Source: Clostridiaceae bacterium
GTDB taxonomy: Bacteria > Cyanobacteriota > Vampirovibrionia > Gastranaerophilales > Gastranaerophilaceae
Length of the DNA: 64,000 nt
Assembly: GCA_022641775.1 (NCBI GenBank)
Contig: JALCDS010000008.1
Location: 1 to 64,000, forward strand
Direction of reading: 5' to 3'
Made by a program: the position numbers and the translations under genes. The notes beneath the pieces are model-generated. The model saw nothing but the letters and a program-made list of their open reading frames with translations, was not told the origin of the DNA and did not search any database. Position 1 is the first letter of the stretch. Each line of letters begins with the position of its first letter. Below, piece after piece: positions 41,262 to 50,626 of this stretch.

Positions 41262-41870
41262 ATGGCGTCAGCTCAAAAGATAAATTTAAGAGAATATAAG
41301 AATTTAATTGAAACAATATCAAAGGTGGAGTATCAGAAATTTTCGTCTTCACACCTCATTGAATTGCCGGAATTGATTAATATCGGCAATCATACGCTTT
41401 ATATTCTTTTTAAGAATAACAAACCTGAAAAATTCAACAATACATATCTTTCGACTGCTATAAAATGGGCTATAAGAAATGAAGTACGTCGTCGTTATAA
41501 ATGGTACACTTTGAAAAATCGTTCAACAGATGCTTCTGATGATGATCCGGCTAATTTGAGATGCGAAGTTTATAAGACTATACTTTCAATTGAAGAAATG
41601 CAAGAGGCTGAAGTACCGACTCAAATCAAGTCAGATGGCAGAACGCCTGAAGAAAGTATTGAATTTTCGGAATTAAAAAATGAAATTTTAGAATCTATGA
41701 AAAAATTACCGGCAAGGGAGAGAGAACTTATAGAAGATAAATTTTTTAAAGATAAAAAGCTCAGAGAACTTGCCGATGAATTTAATATATCCCAGTCCAG
41801 AATATCCAGAATTATTCAAGCAGGGTTGGACAAGATAAAAAAAGATTTAAAAAAACAGGGGATTATTTAA
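41262..41870 (+). CDS. Alternative sigma factor, FliA/WhiG-like
   Basis: 202 residues. Region 2 is recognisable in LIELPELINIGNHTLYILF to YLSTAIKWAIRNEVRRRY, where the A-I-x-W-x-I-R-x-E pattern matches sigma-28 types; region 4 is LPARERELIEDKFFKDKKLR to FNISQSRISRIIQAGLDKI. It is short, with a weak region 3, closer to FliA/WhiG than to ECF factors. Its target genes are unknown. It ends 3 bases before gcvPB, so the two are transcribed together, which is odd for a regulator and a glycine-cleavage gene. Confidence 0.85.
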   Translation: MASAQKINLREYKNLIETISKVEYQKFSSSHLIELPELINIGNHTLYILFKNNKPEKFNNTYLSTAIKWAIRNEVRRRYKWYTLKNRSTDASDDDPANLRCEVYKTILSIEEMQEAEVPTQIKSDGRTPEESIEFSELKNEILESMKKLPARERELIEDKFFKDKKLRELADEFNISQSRISRIIQAGLDKIKKDLKKQGII

Positions 41871-41873
41871 GTT

Positions 41874-43295
41874 ATGAAAAATATATTTGAAAAAAGTAAT
41901 GGAGCTCAATGTACTGTATTTACGGACGAAGCTCTAAATGTGGATTTTATAGATAAAAAGTTTTTGAGAACTTCAGCTACTAATTTGCCGGAAGTTTCAG
42001 AATTGGAATTGTTGAGACATTACAAAGAGTTATCAGATGAAAATTTTTGTATAGAAAAAGGATTTTATCCTTTGGGTTCTTGTACTATGAAGTACAATCC
42101 TAAAGTGAATGAAGTTTTGGCTGCGCTCGACGGATTTAATATCCATCCTGCATTTGCAGATGAAGATGCACAAGGTTCTTTAGAATTGATGTACAAGCTA
42201 TCAGAAGCTTTAAAAAACATTACAGGTATGGATGGCGTTACTCTTCAACCTGCAGCAGGTGCTCATGGCGAATTGACCGGCATGATGATTATAAAAAAAT
42301 ATTTTGAAACTAAAGGTGAAAAGCGTCATAAGGTTATCATTCCTGATTCTGCGCATGGTACAAACCCTGCCAGTGCTCATATGTGCGGATTTGATATTAT
42401 TAATGTTAAATCAAATGCAAAAGGTCAGGTTGATGTTGAAGATTTAAAAAACATATTGGATAGTGATGTAGCAGCAATTATGATGACAAATCCGAATACA
42501 TTGGGATTGTTTGAAGAAAATGTATTAGAAATTTCCAATTTGATGCATGAAAACGGGTCGCTTTTATATTATGACGGCGCCAATTTCAATGCGATAATGG
42601 GGCACACAAATCCAAAATTGATGGGATTTGATGTAGTACATATAAATTTGCACAAAACATTTTCAACTCCACATGCCGGAGGAGGTCCCGGTGCCGGACC
42701 TGTTTGCGTCAGAGAAGAATTAAAAGAATTTTTGCCTGTTCCTGTTATTGAATATGATGGCAAAAAATATACCAGACAATATAATTTGGCTCATTCTATC
42801 GGAAAAGTGAGAGCATATAGCGGTAGTTTTGCTATTATGGTAAGAGCTTATGCGTATATTTTGATGATGGGCAGCAATTTAAAGCATACAAGTGAGGATG
42901 CGGTATTAAATGCTAATTATTTAAAAGAAAAACTTAAAGGTGCATATTTGTTGCCGTATGATGAACCTTGTATGCATGAATTCGTTTTGTCAGGTGAAAT
43001 TCAAAAGGAAAAATACGGAGTTACAACTTTGCATATTGCAAAGAGATTGATGGATGGGAATACTCATCCTCCTACGGTATATTTCCCGATGATTGTCCAT
43101 GAAGCATTGATGATAGAACCTACTGAATCTGAAACAAAGGAACGATTGGATGAGTTTGTAGATACAATGCTAAAGATAGCTAAGGAAGCAGAAACAAATC
43201 CTGAAATGGTTATTGATGCTCCACATACAACTCCTGTTAAAAAAATTGATGAGGTTTTGGCTGCACGTCAACCAAATCTTAGTTTTAAACAATAA
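41874..43295 (+). CDS. gcvPB: Glycine dehydrogenase (decarboxylating) subunit 2
   Basis: 473 residues, the C-terminal half of the P-protein encoded separately, as in many anaerobes. Diagnostic parts: [68 protein letters not shown], and the PLP lysine in [20 protein letters not shown]. It works with subunit 1 (gcvPA), lipoylated H-protein and T-protein to break down glycine; those genes are not in the window. Confidence 0.96.
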   Translation: MKNIFEKSNGAQCTVFTDEALNVDFIDKKFLRTSATNLPEVSELELLRHYKELSDENFCIEKGFYPLGSCTMKYNPKVNEVLAALDGFNIHPAFADEDAQGSLELMYKLSEALKNITGMDGVTLQPAAGAHGELTGMMIIKKYFETKGEKRHKVIIPDSAHGTNPASAHMCGFDIINVKSNAKGQVDVEDLKNILDSDVAAIMMTNPNTLGLFEENVLEISNLMHENGSLLYYDGANFNAIMGHTNPKLMGFDVVHINLHKTFSTPHAGGGPGAGPVCVREELKEFLPVPVIEYDGKKYTRQYNLAHSIGKVRAYSGSFAIMVRAYAYILMMGSNLKHTSEDAVLNANYLKEKLKGAYLLPYDEPCMHEFVLSGEIQKEKYGVTTLHIAKRLMDGNTHPPTVYFPMIVHEALMIEPTESETKERLDEFVDTMLKIAKEAETNPEMVIDAPHTTPVKKIDEVLAARQPNLSFKQ

Positions 43296-43312
43296 TAGAA
43301 AGAAATTGTAAA

Positions 43313-44473
43313 ATGTCAAAAAAAGCTGAAAAGAAAAAAATAAAAGTAGCATTTCCTCATATGGGGACAATATCGTATGCTTGGGCATATGCATTGAGAA
43401 AAGTCGGTGTAGAACCGTTTGTACCACCTTATACAAGCAAGAAAACATTATCATTGGGGGTAAAACATTCACCTGAAGCAATATGTTTGCCATATAAATT
43501 AATTTTAGGCAATTTTATAGAGGCAATTGATGGTGGTACAGATTATGTTGCTATGCTTTCTTCTCCAGGTATTTGCAGGTTGGGCGAATATGGAAGCTGT
43601 ATAAAAAATGCGTTAAAAGATTTGGGCTATGAAGCTAACTATATTGAGCTCAGACTTTATGACGGTATAAAGGGATTGTTCTCATTTTTAAAGGAATTGA
43701 CCGGCAAAAACAGACCTATTTTATTTACGAGAGCAATTATTGGTATGATAAAAGCAGTATTTTTGCTTGATGATATGGAAAAATTGTTATTTTATTATTC
43801 TGCAAGAGAAATTACCCCCGGAGATGCCGAAAAACGTTATAAAAAAGCTTTGACCTATGTAAGAGATGCAAGAACTCAGAAAGATTTAAAAATGGCCAAG
43901 AAAAAGGCTTTTGCTGAAATTAAAGCTACTCCTATTGATAAAAATAGAGAAGTTTTATATGTAGATATAACAGGTGAAATCTATATTGTATGCGATGAAT
44001 TTTCAAATCAGGATATTGCAAGAGAATTGGGCAAAATGGGTGTTCAGGTTCGTAAAACATTGACAGTCAGCAGTTTTCTAAAAGATGCTATAATTCCTAA
44101 AATCTTTAGAAAAGGTGAAACACACCTTCAACGTGCCAATAGACTTGCAAAACCGTTTTTGATGCGTGATATCGGAGGTGATTCTCTGGAATGTGTATCT
44201 GATGTTGCTTATGCGGATGAACGTGGAATTGATGGTATAATTCATATAAGTCCGTTTACTTGTATGCCGGAAATTATGTCACAGAATATTTTCCCTAATA
44301 TGAGAGAAAATTTAGATATTCCTATTTTACCATTGATTATGGATGAACAAACAGGTAAGGCCGGTTACATAACCAGATTGGAAGCCTTTGTTGACTTGAT
44401 GAGAAGACGTAAAAGAAGACGCAAATCTGAGGCAGATAAGAATGTAGCTGAGACTACTCAAAAAGTAGATTAA
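43313..44473 (+). CDS. HgdB-like/DUF2229 protein, second copy
   Basis: 386 residues, related to the protein at 23231. Corresponding parts: KVAFPHMGTISYAWAYALRK, the cysteine in SPEAICLPYKLILGN, SSPGICRLGEYGSC with two cysteines, ISPFTCMPEIMSQNIFPNM, and LIMDEQTGKAGYITRLEAF. The cysteines probably hold an iron-sulfur cluster. It is closer to the larger activator-associated proteins; no ATPase activator (HgdC-like) is adjacent. It follows gcvPB by 17 bases in the same direction. Exact reaction unknown. Confidence 0.85.
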   Translation: MSKKAEKKKIKVAFPHMGTISYAWAYALRKVGVEPFVPPYTSKKTLSLGVKHSPEAICLPYKLILGNFIEAIDGGTDYVAMLSSPGICRLGEYGSCIKNALKDLGYEANYIELRLYDGIKGLFSFLKELTGKNRPILFTRAIIGMIKAVFLLDDMEKLLFYYSAREITPGDAEKRYKKALTYVRDARTQKDLKMAKKKAFAEIKATPIDKNREVLYVDITGEIYIVCDEFSNQDIARELGKMGVQVRKTLTVSSFLKDAIIPKIFRKGETHLQRANRLAKPFLMRDIGGDSLECVSDVAYADERGIDGIIHISPFTCMPEIMSQNIFPNMRENLDIPILPLIMDEQTGKAGYITRLEAFVDLMRRRKRRRKSEADKNVAETTQKVD

Positions 44474-44506
44474 TTTATTTTTATTAAGAGGTAGAATAAT
44501 TTTATT

Positions 44507-45394
44507 ATGGCAAATTTAATTAGAACATCATTAAAAACAACAAATGATAGCATAATTTTGACGATTCCATTGGTATTTTTTATGTGGATTATTGGGGCAT
44601 ATGTCGGATATACCCAATATACAGCCAATTCTTTACCTGAAATTATTTTGGCCGTTATTACTGTTTTATTTATGTTGGGTGCATTTTTATCCGGTTGGTT
44701 TTATATGGTTAAAAAAGCCGTTCTGCTTTCAAAAAAAGTTTTTGTAATGGATGAAGACAGAGCAAAAGCTGTGTTAGGCTTGTTTAAGACTATTCCTACC
44801 GGGATAGGTAAATATTTTTTGTCATATATTGGGATGTCTTTTTTGATAATTGTTATATTTTTAGTATTTGCTGTTGTCATATATAACATCGGAATATTAT
44901 TAATTGGTCATTTGGATTTGAATGCTTTGCAGATGAAACAGGCAATGTCATCTCCTAATGATATGAAAACATTTTTAGATTCACTTTCGGAAGCTCAATT
45001 GTTAAAAATGAGTTATTGGAATGTGTTATTTATGGCAGGTAGTGCTATTGCTTCTTTCTTTACATTTTTGTGGGTGCCTGAAATTATTTTTTCAACAAAA
45101 AATCCGTTTGTTGCATTGTTCAAATCTATATATAAAATTTTGAAAAAGCCGTTGAAAACATTTGGTTTGTTTTTGTTTATAGGCTTGATGAATATTGTAT
45201 TATCATTTATTAGCACATTTGCTATTTATAATCCTATAAGTTATTTGATTATGATGCTTATTTATTTTTATTTCTTGGTATTTATTGTTGTGTTATTATT
45301 CACATATTATGATAGAGAATATGTAGAAGAAACAGAACCTGCAAATACTGAGGAAACAAAAAAGGAAGATGAAAACAAGTCTGAAGAAAAATAG
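44507..45394 (+). CDS. Integral membrane protein, six helices
   Basis: 295 residues. Six hydrophobic segments at about 17-37, 45-72, 105-135, 166-190, 222-245 and 250-272, then a strongly acidic tail (EETEPANTEETKKEDENK). Layout recalls the membrane protein at 26870. GAGGT precedes the ATG. The last 26 bases overlap the start of miaA, so the two are translationally coupled. Function unknown; a role in transport or membrane homeostasis is only a guess. Confidence 0.75.
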   Translation: MANLIRTSLKTTNDSIILTIPLVFFMWIIGAYVGYTQYTANSLPEIILAVITVLFMLGAFLSGWFYMVKKAVLLSKKVFVMDEDRAKAVLGLFKTIPTGIGKYFLSYIGMSFLIIVIFLVFAVVIYNIGILLIGHLDLNALQMKQAMSSPNDMKTFLDSLSEAQLLKMSYWNVLFMAGSAIASFFTFLWVPEIIFSTKNPFVALFKSIYKILKKPLKTFGLFLFIGLMNIVLSFISTFAIYNPISYLIMMLIYFYFLVFIVVLLFTYYDREYVEETEPANTEETKKEDENKSEEK

Positions 45395-46253
45395 AGTTAT
45401 TGCAATTGTCGGTGCGACTGCTTCCGGTAAAACTGCTTATTCTATTGAACTGGCTAAAAAACTTGATGGTGAAATTATTTCTGCAGATTCCAGATATGTT
45501 TATAAAGGGCTCGATATCGGGACTGCAAAGCCAAATATAAAAGAGCGTGATGGTGTTCCTCACTATATGATAGATATTGTAGAACCATCAGTTGATTATT
45601 CTGCAGGTTTGTATGTAGAGCAGGCTAAAAAATATATTGAAGAGATATCTGCAAAAGGTAAAATTCCTATTGTTGTTGGTGGTACCGGATTGTATTTTAA
45701 TATTCTATTTGATAATTATAAATTGCCCAAAATAGAAGCCGATTGGGATTTGAGAGAAAAATTGTCTTCTCTTGATTGGGATACATTATATAATATGCTC
45801 TTAGGCTTGGATAAAGATTGTGCAAATATTAATATTGAAAAAAATGATAAAAAGAAAATTATAAGGGTTATAGAAATTTTAAAATTAACCGGAAAAACAT
45901 TGAAAGAAGTTCGTTCAAAAGGCGAATGTGAATATGATGTTGAATGGATTGGTTTAAATTTTCCTAGAGAAGAATTGTATGACAGAATAAATCGCAGAGT
46001 TGATTTTATGGTAGATAACGGACTGCTTCAAGAAACAAAGAGCCTCATATCAAAATATGGCTGTGTTCATAATATTGTTGATACAATCGGGTATAAGGAA
46101 ATGCTTTCATACCTGAATAATGAACTGTCATTTGAAGATGCCATTTTGAAATTGAAACAAAATTCAAGACGATATGCTAAACGTCAACTTACTTGGTTTC
46201 GGCGAAATGACAAAATTAACTGGAATTATTATCCCGATAAAAAGTTGAAATAA
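45369..46253 (+). CDS. miaA: tRNA dimethylallyltransferase
   Basis: 294 residues; adds a dimethylallyl group to A37 of tRNAs reading UNN codons. P-loop IVGATASGKTAYSIELA, SADSRYVYKGLDIGTAKP, VGGTGLYFN and IGYKEMLSYL are all present, and the RRYAKRQLTWFRRN segment binds tRNA. It overlaps the membrane protein gene by 26 bases. Length is normal. Confidence 0.97.
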   Translation: MKTSLKKNRVIAIVGATASGKTAYSIELAKKLDGEIISADSRYVYKGLDIGTAKPNIKERDGVPHYMIDIVEPSVDYSAGLYVEQAKKYIEEISAKGKIPIVVGGTGLYFNILFDNYKLPKIEADWDLREKLSSLDWDTLYNMLLGLDKDCANINIEKNDKKKIIRVIEILKLTGKTLKEVRSKGECEYDVEWIGLNFPREELYDRINRRVDFMVDNGLLQETKSLISKYGCVHNIVDTIGYKEMLSYLNNELSFEDAILKLKQNSRRYAKRQLTWFRRNDKINWNYYPDKKLK

Positions 46254-46330
46254 CTTAACATTAGTAAAATATAATTAAAGAATTTATATAATTTATCCGA
46301 TGTTATATATGTATGTAAAGGAAATAATAC

Positions 46331-49300
46331 ATGTGTGCAATGGATTCGGTAGCAAAGTTGAAGATGGCAACACAACTTGCTATTGCAGAATTAAATAAAA
46401 CTAAAGATTCTCAAGTAACGAAAGATGTCTTTGATGCTAAAGTTAAAGAATTTTTACAGCTTTCTGATGCTGAAATGCAAAAAAGAATTGATAACTTACC
46501 TTCAATTTTAAGAGGAAATTCTAAAAAAGCTGCTGAGGACCTATATGCTAATATGGGGCTTGATATTAACTGTGGTAAAATCAATACCGCTTCAGCACCT
46601 TCGGATGCTAAAAATACACTTGTAAAACCGTCTGCAGAAACTTCTCAACTGCCAAAGTATAATCCATCAAAAGAAGAATTGGTGGATACATCATATAAAA
46701 ATGCCGAAGATGAAGTCGGCAATGCGCAAACTACTTATAATGTTTTGAAAAAGTCTGAAGGTATTATTACAAAATCTAAAAAACGAGATGACAAATTAGC
46801 TCAAGTTATTGATGATCATCAGATAGGTTTGGAATGTTTATATAAAGCTAAAAATGGTCAATTGACAAAAAAAGAATATTTGGATGAAAATAGAGCGCGT
46901 TTACTTCGTATGTTCCCCGCTTATCAGTCTTCTATTGACCAAATTACTTATTTACAGGCTAAATCTAATCGTTCTTTATCGGAAGAACAACAATTAAATA
47001 ATTTAAAAAAACGGACTGAAGATGTCAAAGAACGTGTAAATTCCTTGTCGCCTAAAGCCTTAAAATCTTATCAACATAGAATATTAATGTTAAAAGGGAA
47101 TAAAACGAGTGGCCTTTATAAACAACAATCAGCAAAAATATGGAATGATTTTCAGTCTGATACAGGTACTGTTTCATTAGTTAGTTCAAAAAATTCTGAT
47201 ATTGTAAAAGCCAGAAATGTTAAAACAATAAAACCTCCATACAAATTGACAGGTAGTGAAGAACTTATGACTTATGAACAGGTATTTGAACTTGAAAAAG
47301 GTATAAAGTATGATGCCGGCGCAATAAAGGCCTGTGAAGAAAACAAAGCAGCGCTGGATATAGTCACAGGTGCTAAAACAAATTTTGACTATATAAGTCG
47401 AATGACTAATCAGTTTATTACAAGTTATGAAAAAGAAACTCACACTACAGCTAATCAAGCAATAGCAGGAAACCAATCAAAACCTTCTGAAAACGGTACG
47501 GAGGGTGCTACAAGGTTTGAGCCTGATTCTAAATTAAGATGTGGTGAACTTGCTATGATTTATACAAATTATTTTAATAAGGACGGAAAAGCTGCTTTAA
47601 ATTATTTGTCAAAAATAAAAGATGTAAATGTAAAATTATCTTTGGACAAGGATAATAAACTTGTTATTGAAGGTAAAAATCGAGACGTAAATGAATTGGC
47701 GGTAAAATTTCAAGAAATGCAATCAAACCAATACAAAAAAGTTTTGAGCGGTAAAAAATATGAGGATTACCAAAATAATTATGCTCAAAGTTATATTGCA
47801 GCATATGGAATTAACAATCCATCAGAACTTGCAAATGCTTCATTGAAAGATCAACAAGAAATGATTGATAATGCAAATCAATTTGTCATGGGTGCAGGTA
47901 TCGGTTTGACACTTGTAGGTGGGGTTACATGTCTAATTCCAGGGCTTGAGGGGTTTGGTGCCGGAATGGCAAAAGTTGGCGGAAATATCGCTATGACAGC
48001 AATGGCAGCAGATCCTATTGCAAAAACTATTGATTATAAAACAAGTGAAACCGGATTTACCAAAGAAAGGGCAGATGCATTAAAAGAAGAGTTGGCAACA
48101 GATGCAGTCTTTATGGGCATTGGTTTTGTATCAGGAGGAGTTGGACGAGGTGTCGCAAAAGCGTTGAATGCACGCGGATTAAATCAGGTTAAATCAATGA
48201 TGGCTGAACGAGGAACTGATTTTGCATGCAACGTAATGGGTGGTGCGTTGATGTTAGGTGAACCTAATTTGCAGATGAATGCGCTCAATGCAATATCTGC
48301 AGCTATGTTAGGTTCAAGAGCGTATAAGGTTATAAATAAACCAAAATTTAAAGCTGTCGGAGATCTTGTCGGTAAAGAAAATACGTTTTCAACTGACAGA
48401 TTACTAGGTAATAAGTCACCTGAATTAAAACCCATTGATGCAAAAACGGAAGCTAAATCAAAAACTGAAGCAATGTCTACAGAAACAAAAAACACTCCGG
48501 TAAAACAACCAGACATAAAAGGTCAAGAAAATGTTCCTCAATCTATTGAAGCCGTAAAAGTATTTGATGTTAAGGATATAAAACAGCTTGTACCAAAAAA
48601 AATAACATCTGAACAGTTAAGTGCTTTAGGCAAAGATATGACAATTGTTAAAGGTAAGGATAGCGCCGGTAAAGAAATTAGAGTTTTATCAAATTCTGCA
48701 GACAAAATGGTTATGTCTGTTGCACGAACATTACATGATGATGCGGTAAAGAATAAAGATAATATAGAATCTATTATGGAAGGCTATGGATTCCACGTTG
48801 AAGGTAAATTTACAGGAAGAAGTAAAAAAATTCAAAGTCTTCATGATAAAATCAGAACATATATCGTTGAGCATCCGACGGAATCTTTTACGGATGCAAT
48901 TAGAGCTGTACATGATGCTAATGGGTTTAGAAATGTTCATTTTTCAACGGATGTTACTAAATGTGAGGCTGTTCAAAAATACTTGAGGCAGGGTGATATA
49001 AAATCTGCCCAAATTGCTGCAGCAGAAATTCAATCAGAACCTATTGTAGAGGCTTTTAAAAGTGTAATATTAGATATGTCAAAAGGTCATCCAAAATTGT
49101 CTATAACAACTATTTCTAATTATATTGGAGAAGACGGTATCCCGTATTTTTCAGAAAGGCAGTTAGAGGACTTAGAAAAATTTGCTGTTGACCATAATGT
49201 ACATATTCCTGTTATAAAACGTGCTGTCGCACAAGATAATAGAGCAAGTCTTGGAAACCCTTATGCTAAAAAAGCAACTACAAAAGTACGTGCTTCAGGT

Positions 49301-50059
49301 TATTCTGCCCTTCAGGCAAATTTTGTAACTGAAAAGGGTGATATTTTTGAATTCCAATTCAGAGGTGATAAAGTAAATCCATTTGCAGAGGGTGAACATG
49401 TTCCATATGATCTTCGTAACAACAAAGATATTATTGGTGTAAATAAGGAACTCGAAATTTTGTATAATCCTATGAAAGAGTTACTCTCAAAGGATAATAT
49501 GAATAAAGAAAGATATAAAGAATATAATGCTTATTTAACAGCACATTATAAATATTGTAGGCTTGTTGAACTCGGATTTGAAAAGCCTGGAAATCCTCCA
49601 AAACTTCCGGAAGGCTTTGATGCCAGACTTAGAGCCGACAACCTCGCAAAATTACATGTTATTGCAGAGGATTTAAAAGATGGCAAATTGACACCGGAAC
49701 AAGCTAAAGCACGTTTTGAAAGTGAATTAATAAGAAATGATGAACATAATGTTACGTCACACTCTTACCTTGAAGATTTGAGAACTGCCAGAAAAAATGC
49801 TCGTGGTATTACAGAATATGAGGCCAGAACAAGACTGGTCACTACTTCACATCCTGAAAATCAGGCTATAATTGATGCTTGTAAAGATTCTAAAGGCAAC
49901 ATTAAAGCTGTACTTGTTAAGGGCGTAGAGTATTTGAGAAGTAGGCCTAATGTATCAGATGAGATGATTATAGATTTTATAAATAAAAATAAGACTCCTG
50001 ATGGGAGAATAGATCCTAAAATCTATAAGAGATTTTGCTTGAGTTTAGCAAAAAAATAA
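46331..50059 (+). CDS. Giant protein with a RelA/SpoT-like nucleotidyltransferase domain
   Basis: 1242 residues, ATG preceded by AAAGGAAA. No signal peptide. Residues 1-510 are mostly charged helices; 520-560, 591-615 and 630-668 are Gly-rich hydrophobic segments (GAGIGLTLVGGVTCLIPG, GIGFVSGGVGRGVAKAL), a pattern often seen in secreted toxin or effector proteins. Residues about 800-1100 show the ordered motifs of a RelA/SpoT alarmone synthetase: TGRSKKIQSLHDK (Arg830, Lys832, Lys840), HDANGFRNV (Asp862, Arg867), ASGYSALQ (Tyr991), FEFQFRG (Glu1007) and EGEH (His1023). The residues that bind magnesium and the guanine nucleotide are therefore conserved. The rest is helical. It may make (p)ppGpp or a related nucleotide. 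A small gene follows. Confidence 0.72.
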   Translation: MCAMDSVAKLKMATQLAIAELNKTKDSQVTKDVFDAKVKEFLQLSDAEMQKRIDNLPSILRGNSKKAAEDLYANMGLDINCGKINTASAPSDAKNTLVKPSAETSQLPKYNPSKEELVDTSYKNAEDEVGNAQTTYNVLKKSEGIITKSKKRDDKLAQVIDDHQIGLECLYKAKNGQLTKKEYLDENRARLLRMFPAYQSSIDQITYLQAKSNRSLSEEQQLNNLKKRTEDVKERVNSLSPKALKSYQHRILMLKGNKTSGLYKQQSAKIWNDFQSDTGTVSLVSSKNSDIVKARNVKTIKPPYKLTGSEELMTYEQVFELEKGIKYDAGAIKACEENKAALDIVTGAKTNFDYISRMTNQFITSYEKETHTTANQAIAGNQSKPSENGTEGATRFEPDSKLRCGELAMIYTNYFNKDGKAALNYLSKIKDVNVKLSLDKDNKLVIEGKNRDVNELAVKFQEMQSNQYKKVLSGKKYEDYQNNYAQSYIAAYGINNPSELANASLKDQQEMIDNANQFVMGAGIGLTLVGGVTCLIPGLEGFGAGMAKVGGNIAMTAMAADPIAKTIDYKTSETGFTKERADALKEELATDAVFMGIGFVSGGVGRGVAKALNARGLNQVKSMMAERGTDFACNVMGGALMLGEPNLQMNALNAISAAMLGSRAYKVINKPKFKAVGDLVGKENTFSTDRLLGNKSPELKPIDAKTEAKSKTEAMSTETKNTPVKQPDIKGQENVPQSIEAVKVFDVKDIKQLVPKKITSEQLSALGKDMTIVKGKDSAGKEIRVLSNSADKMVMSVARTLHDDAVKNKDNIESIMEGYGFHVEGKFTGRSKKIQSLHDKIRTYIVEHPTESFTDAIRAVHDANGFRNVHFSTDVTKCEAVQKYLRQGDIKSAQIAAAEIQSEPIVEAFKSVILDMSKGHPKLSITTISNYIGEDGIPYFSERQLEDLEKFAVDHNVHIPVIKRAVAQDNRASLGNPYAKKATTKVRASGYSALQANFVTEKGDIFEFQFRGDKVNPFAEGEHVPYDLRNNKDIIGVNKELEILYNPMKELLSKDNMNKERYKEYNAYLTAHYKYCRLVELGFEKPGNPPKLPEGFDARLRADNLAKLHVIAEDLKDGKLTPEQAKARFESELIRNDEHNVTSHSYLEDLRTARKNARGITEYEARTRLVTTSHPENQAIIDACKDSKGNIKAVLVKGVEYLRSRPNVSDEMIIDFINKNKTPDGRIDPKIYKRFCLSLAKK

Positions 50060-50109
50060 ATTACGGGATTTAATATTTTTAAGTTTATAATATAATAACA
50101 GGAGATTAT

Positions 50110-50532
50110 ATGAATCCAATTAAAAATATATCATTAAATAATATAAATAAGGTTAGCAAACCCGGAGAGAAGCCAATGACTTTAGAAGACAAAATTATAG
50201 ATATGGTTAAAAAAGTTGCTGAACGTAGTGAGCGTGAGGTTCCGGAGTACGGTGATTTTAAACCGGTAAAAGAATCAATAGTTGTAGCTGATGAAAAATA
50301 TTTTGCGAAGAATTTTGATTTGTCCGTAATCAAAATGTCCCCTGTTAGAGAACCTGATCCAAAGGCAAGATATATAAAAGTGTCGATGACTGCTCCTGAC
50401 AATTCCGTATCGGAAATGCTTGTAAAAACAGGTTATAAAAAAGATATTATGGAAGAATTGAAATCTGAAATTTTTCCTAACAAAATGTTCAAATATTTTA
50501 GACAAGTTGAAGATGCACTAAAACATGCGTAA
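50110..50532 (+). CDS. Small protein downstream of the RelA/SpoT-like giant
   Basis: 140 residues; no family recognised. The N-terminus (NPIKNISLNNINKVSKPG) is an Asn-rich tag, followed by helices and a central beta-like part (KARYIKVSMTAPDNSVSEML) and a C-terminal helix. It begins 50 bases after the giant gene's stop with its own AGGAG, so it may be cotranscribed. Its size and position fit an immunity protein, antitoxin or chaperone for the giant, but no sequence evidence supports one over another. It does not look like a known alarmone hydrolase. Confidence 0.6.
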   Translation: MNPIKNISLNNINKVSKPGEKPMTLEDKIIDMVKKVAERSEREVPEYGDFKPVKESIVVADEKYFAKNFDLSVIKMSPVREPDPKARYIKVSMTAPDNSVSEMLVKTGYKKDIMEELKSEIFPNKMFKYFRQVEDALKHA

Positions 50533-50626
50533 TATTTTATAACATTGCTTAATTAACCTATTAACATGTCCTTATTCTTTATGTTAAAGTATAGTTATAG
50601 TTTTTGTGATTATAAGAGGATATGTG

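Noticed and set aside
46331-50059. Phage tape-measure protein
   Set aside because: Long, helical and with hydrophobic blocks, but no phage structural genes are nearby and the Rel-type motifs explain the C-terminal part.
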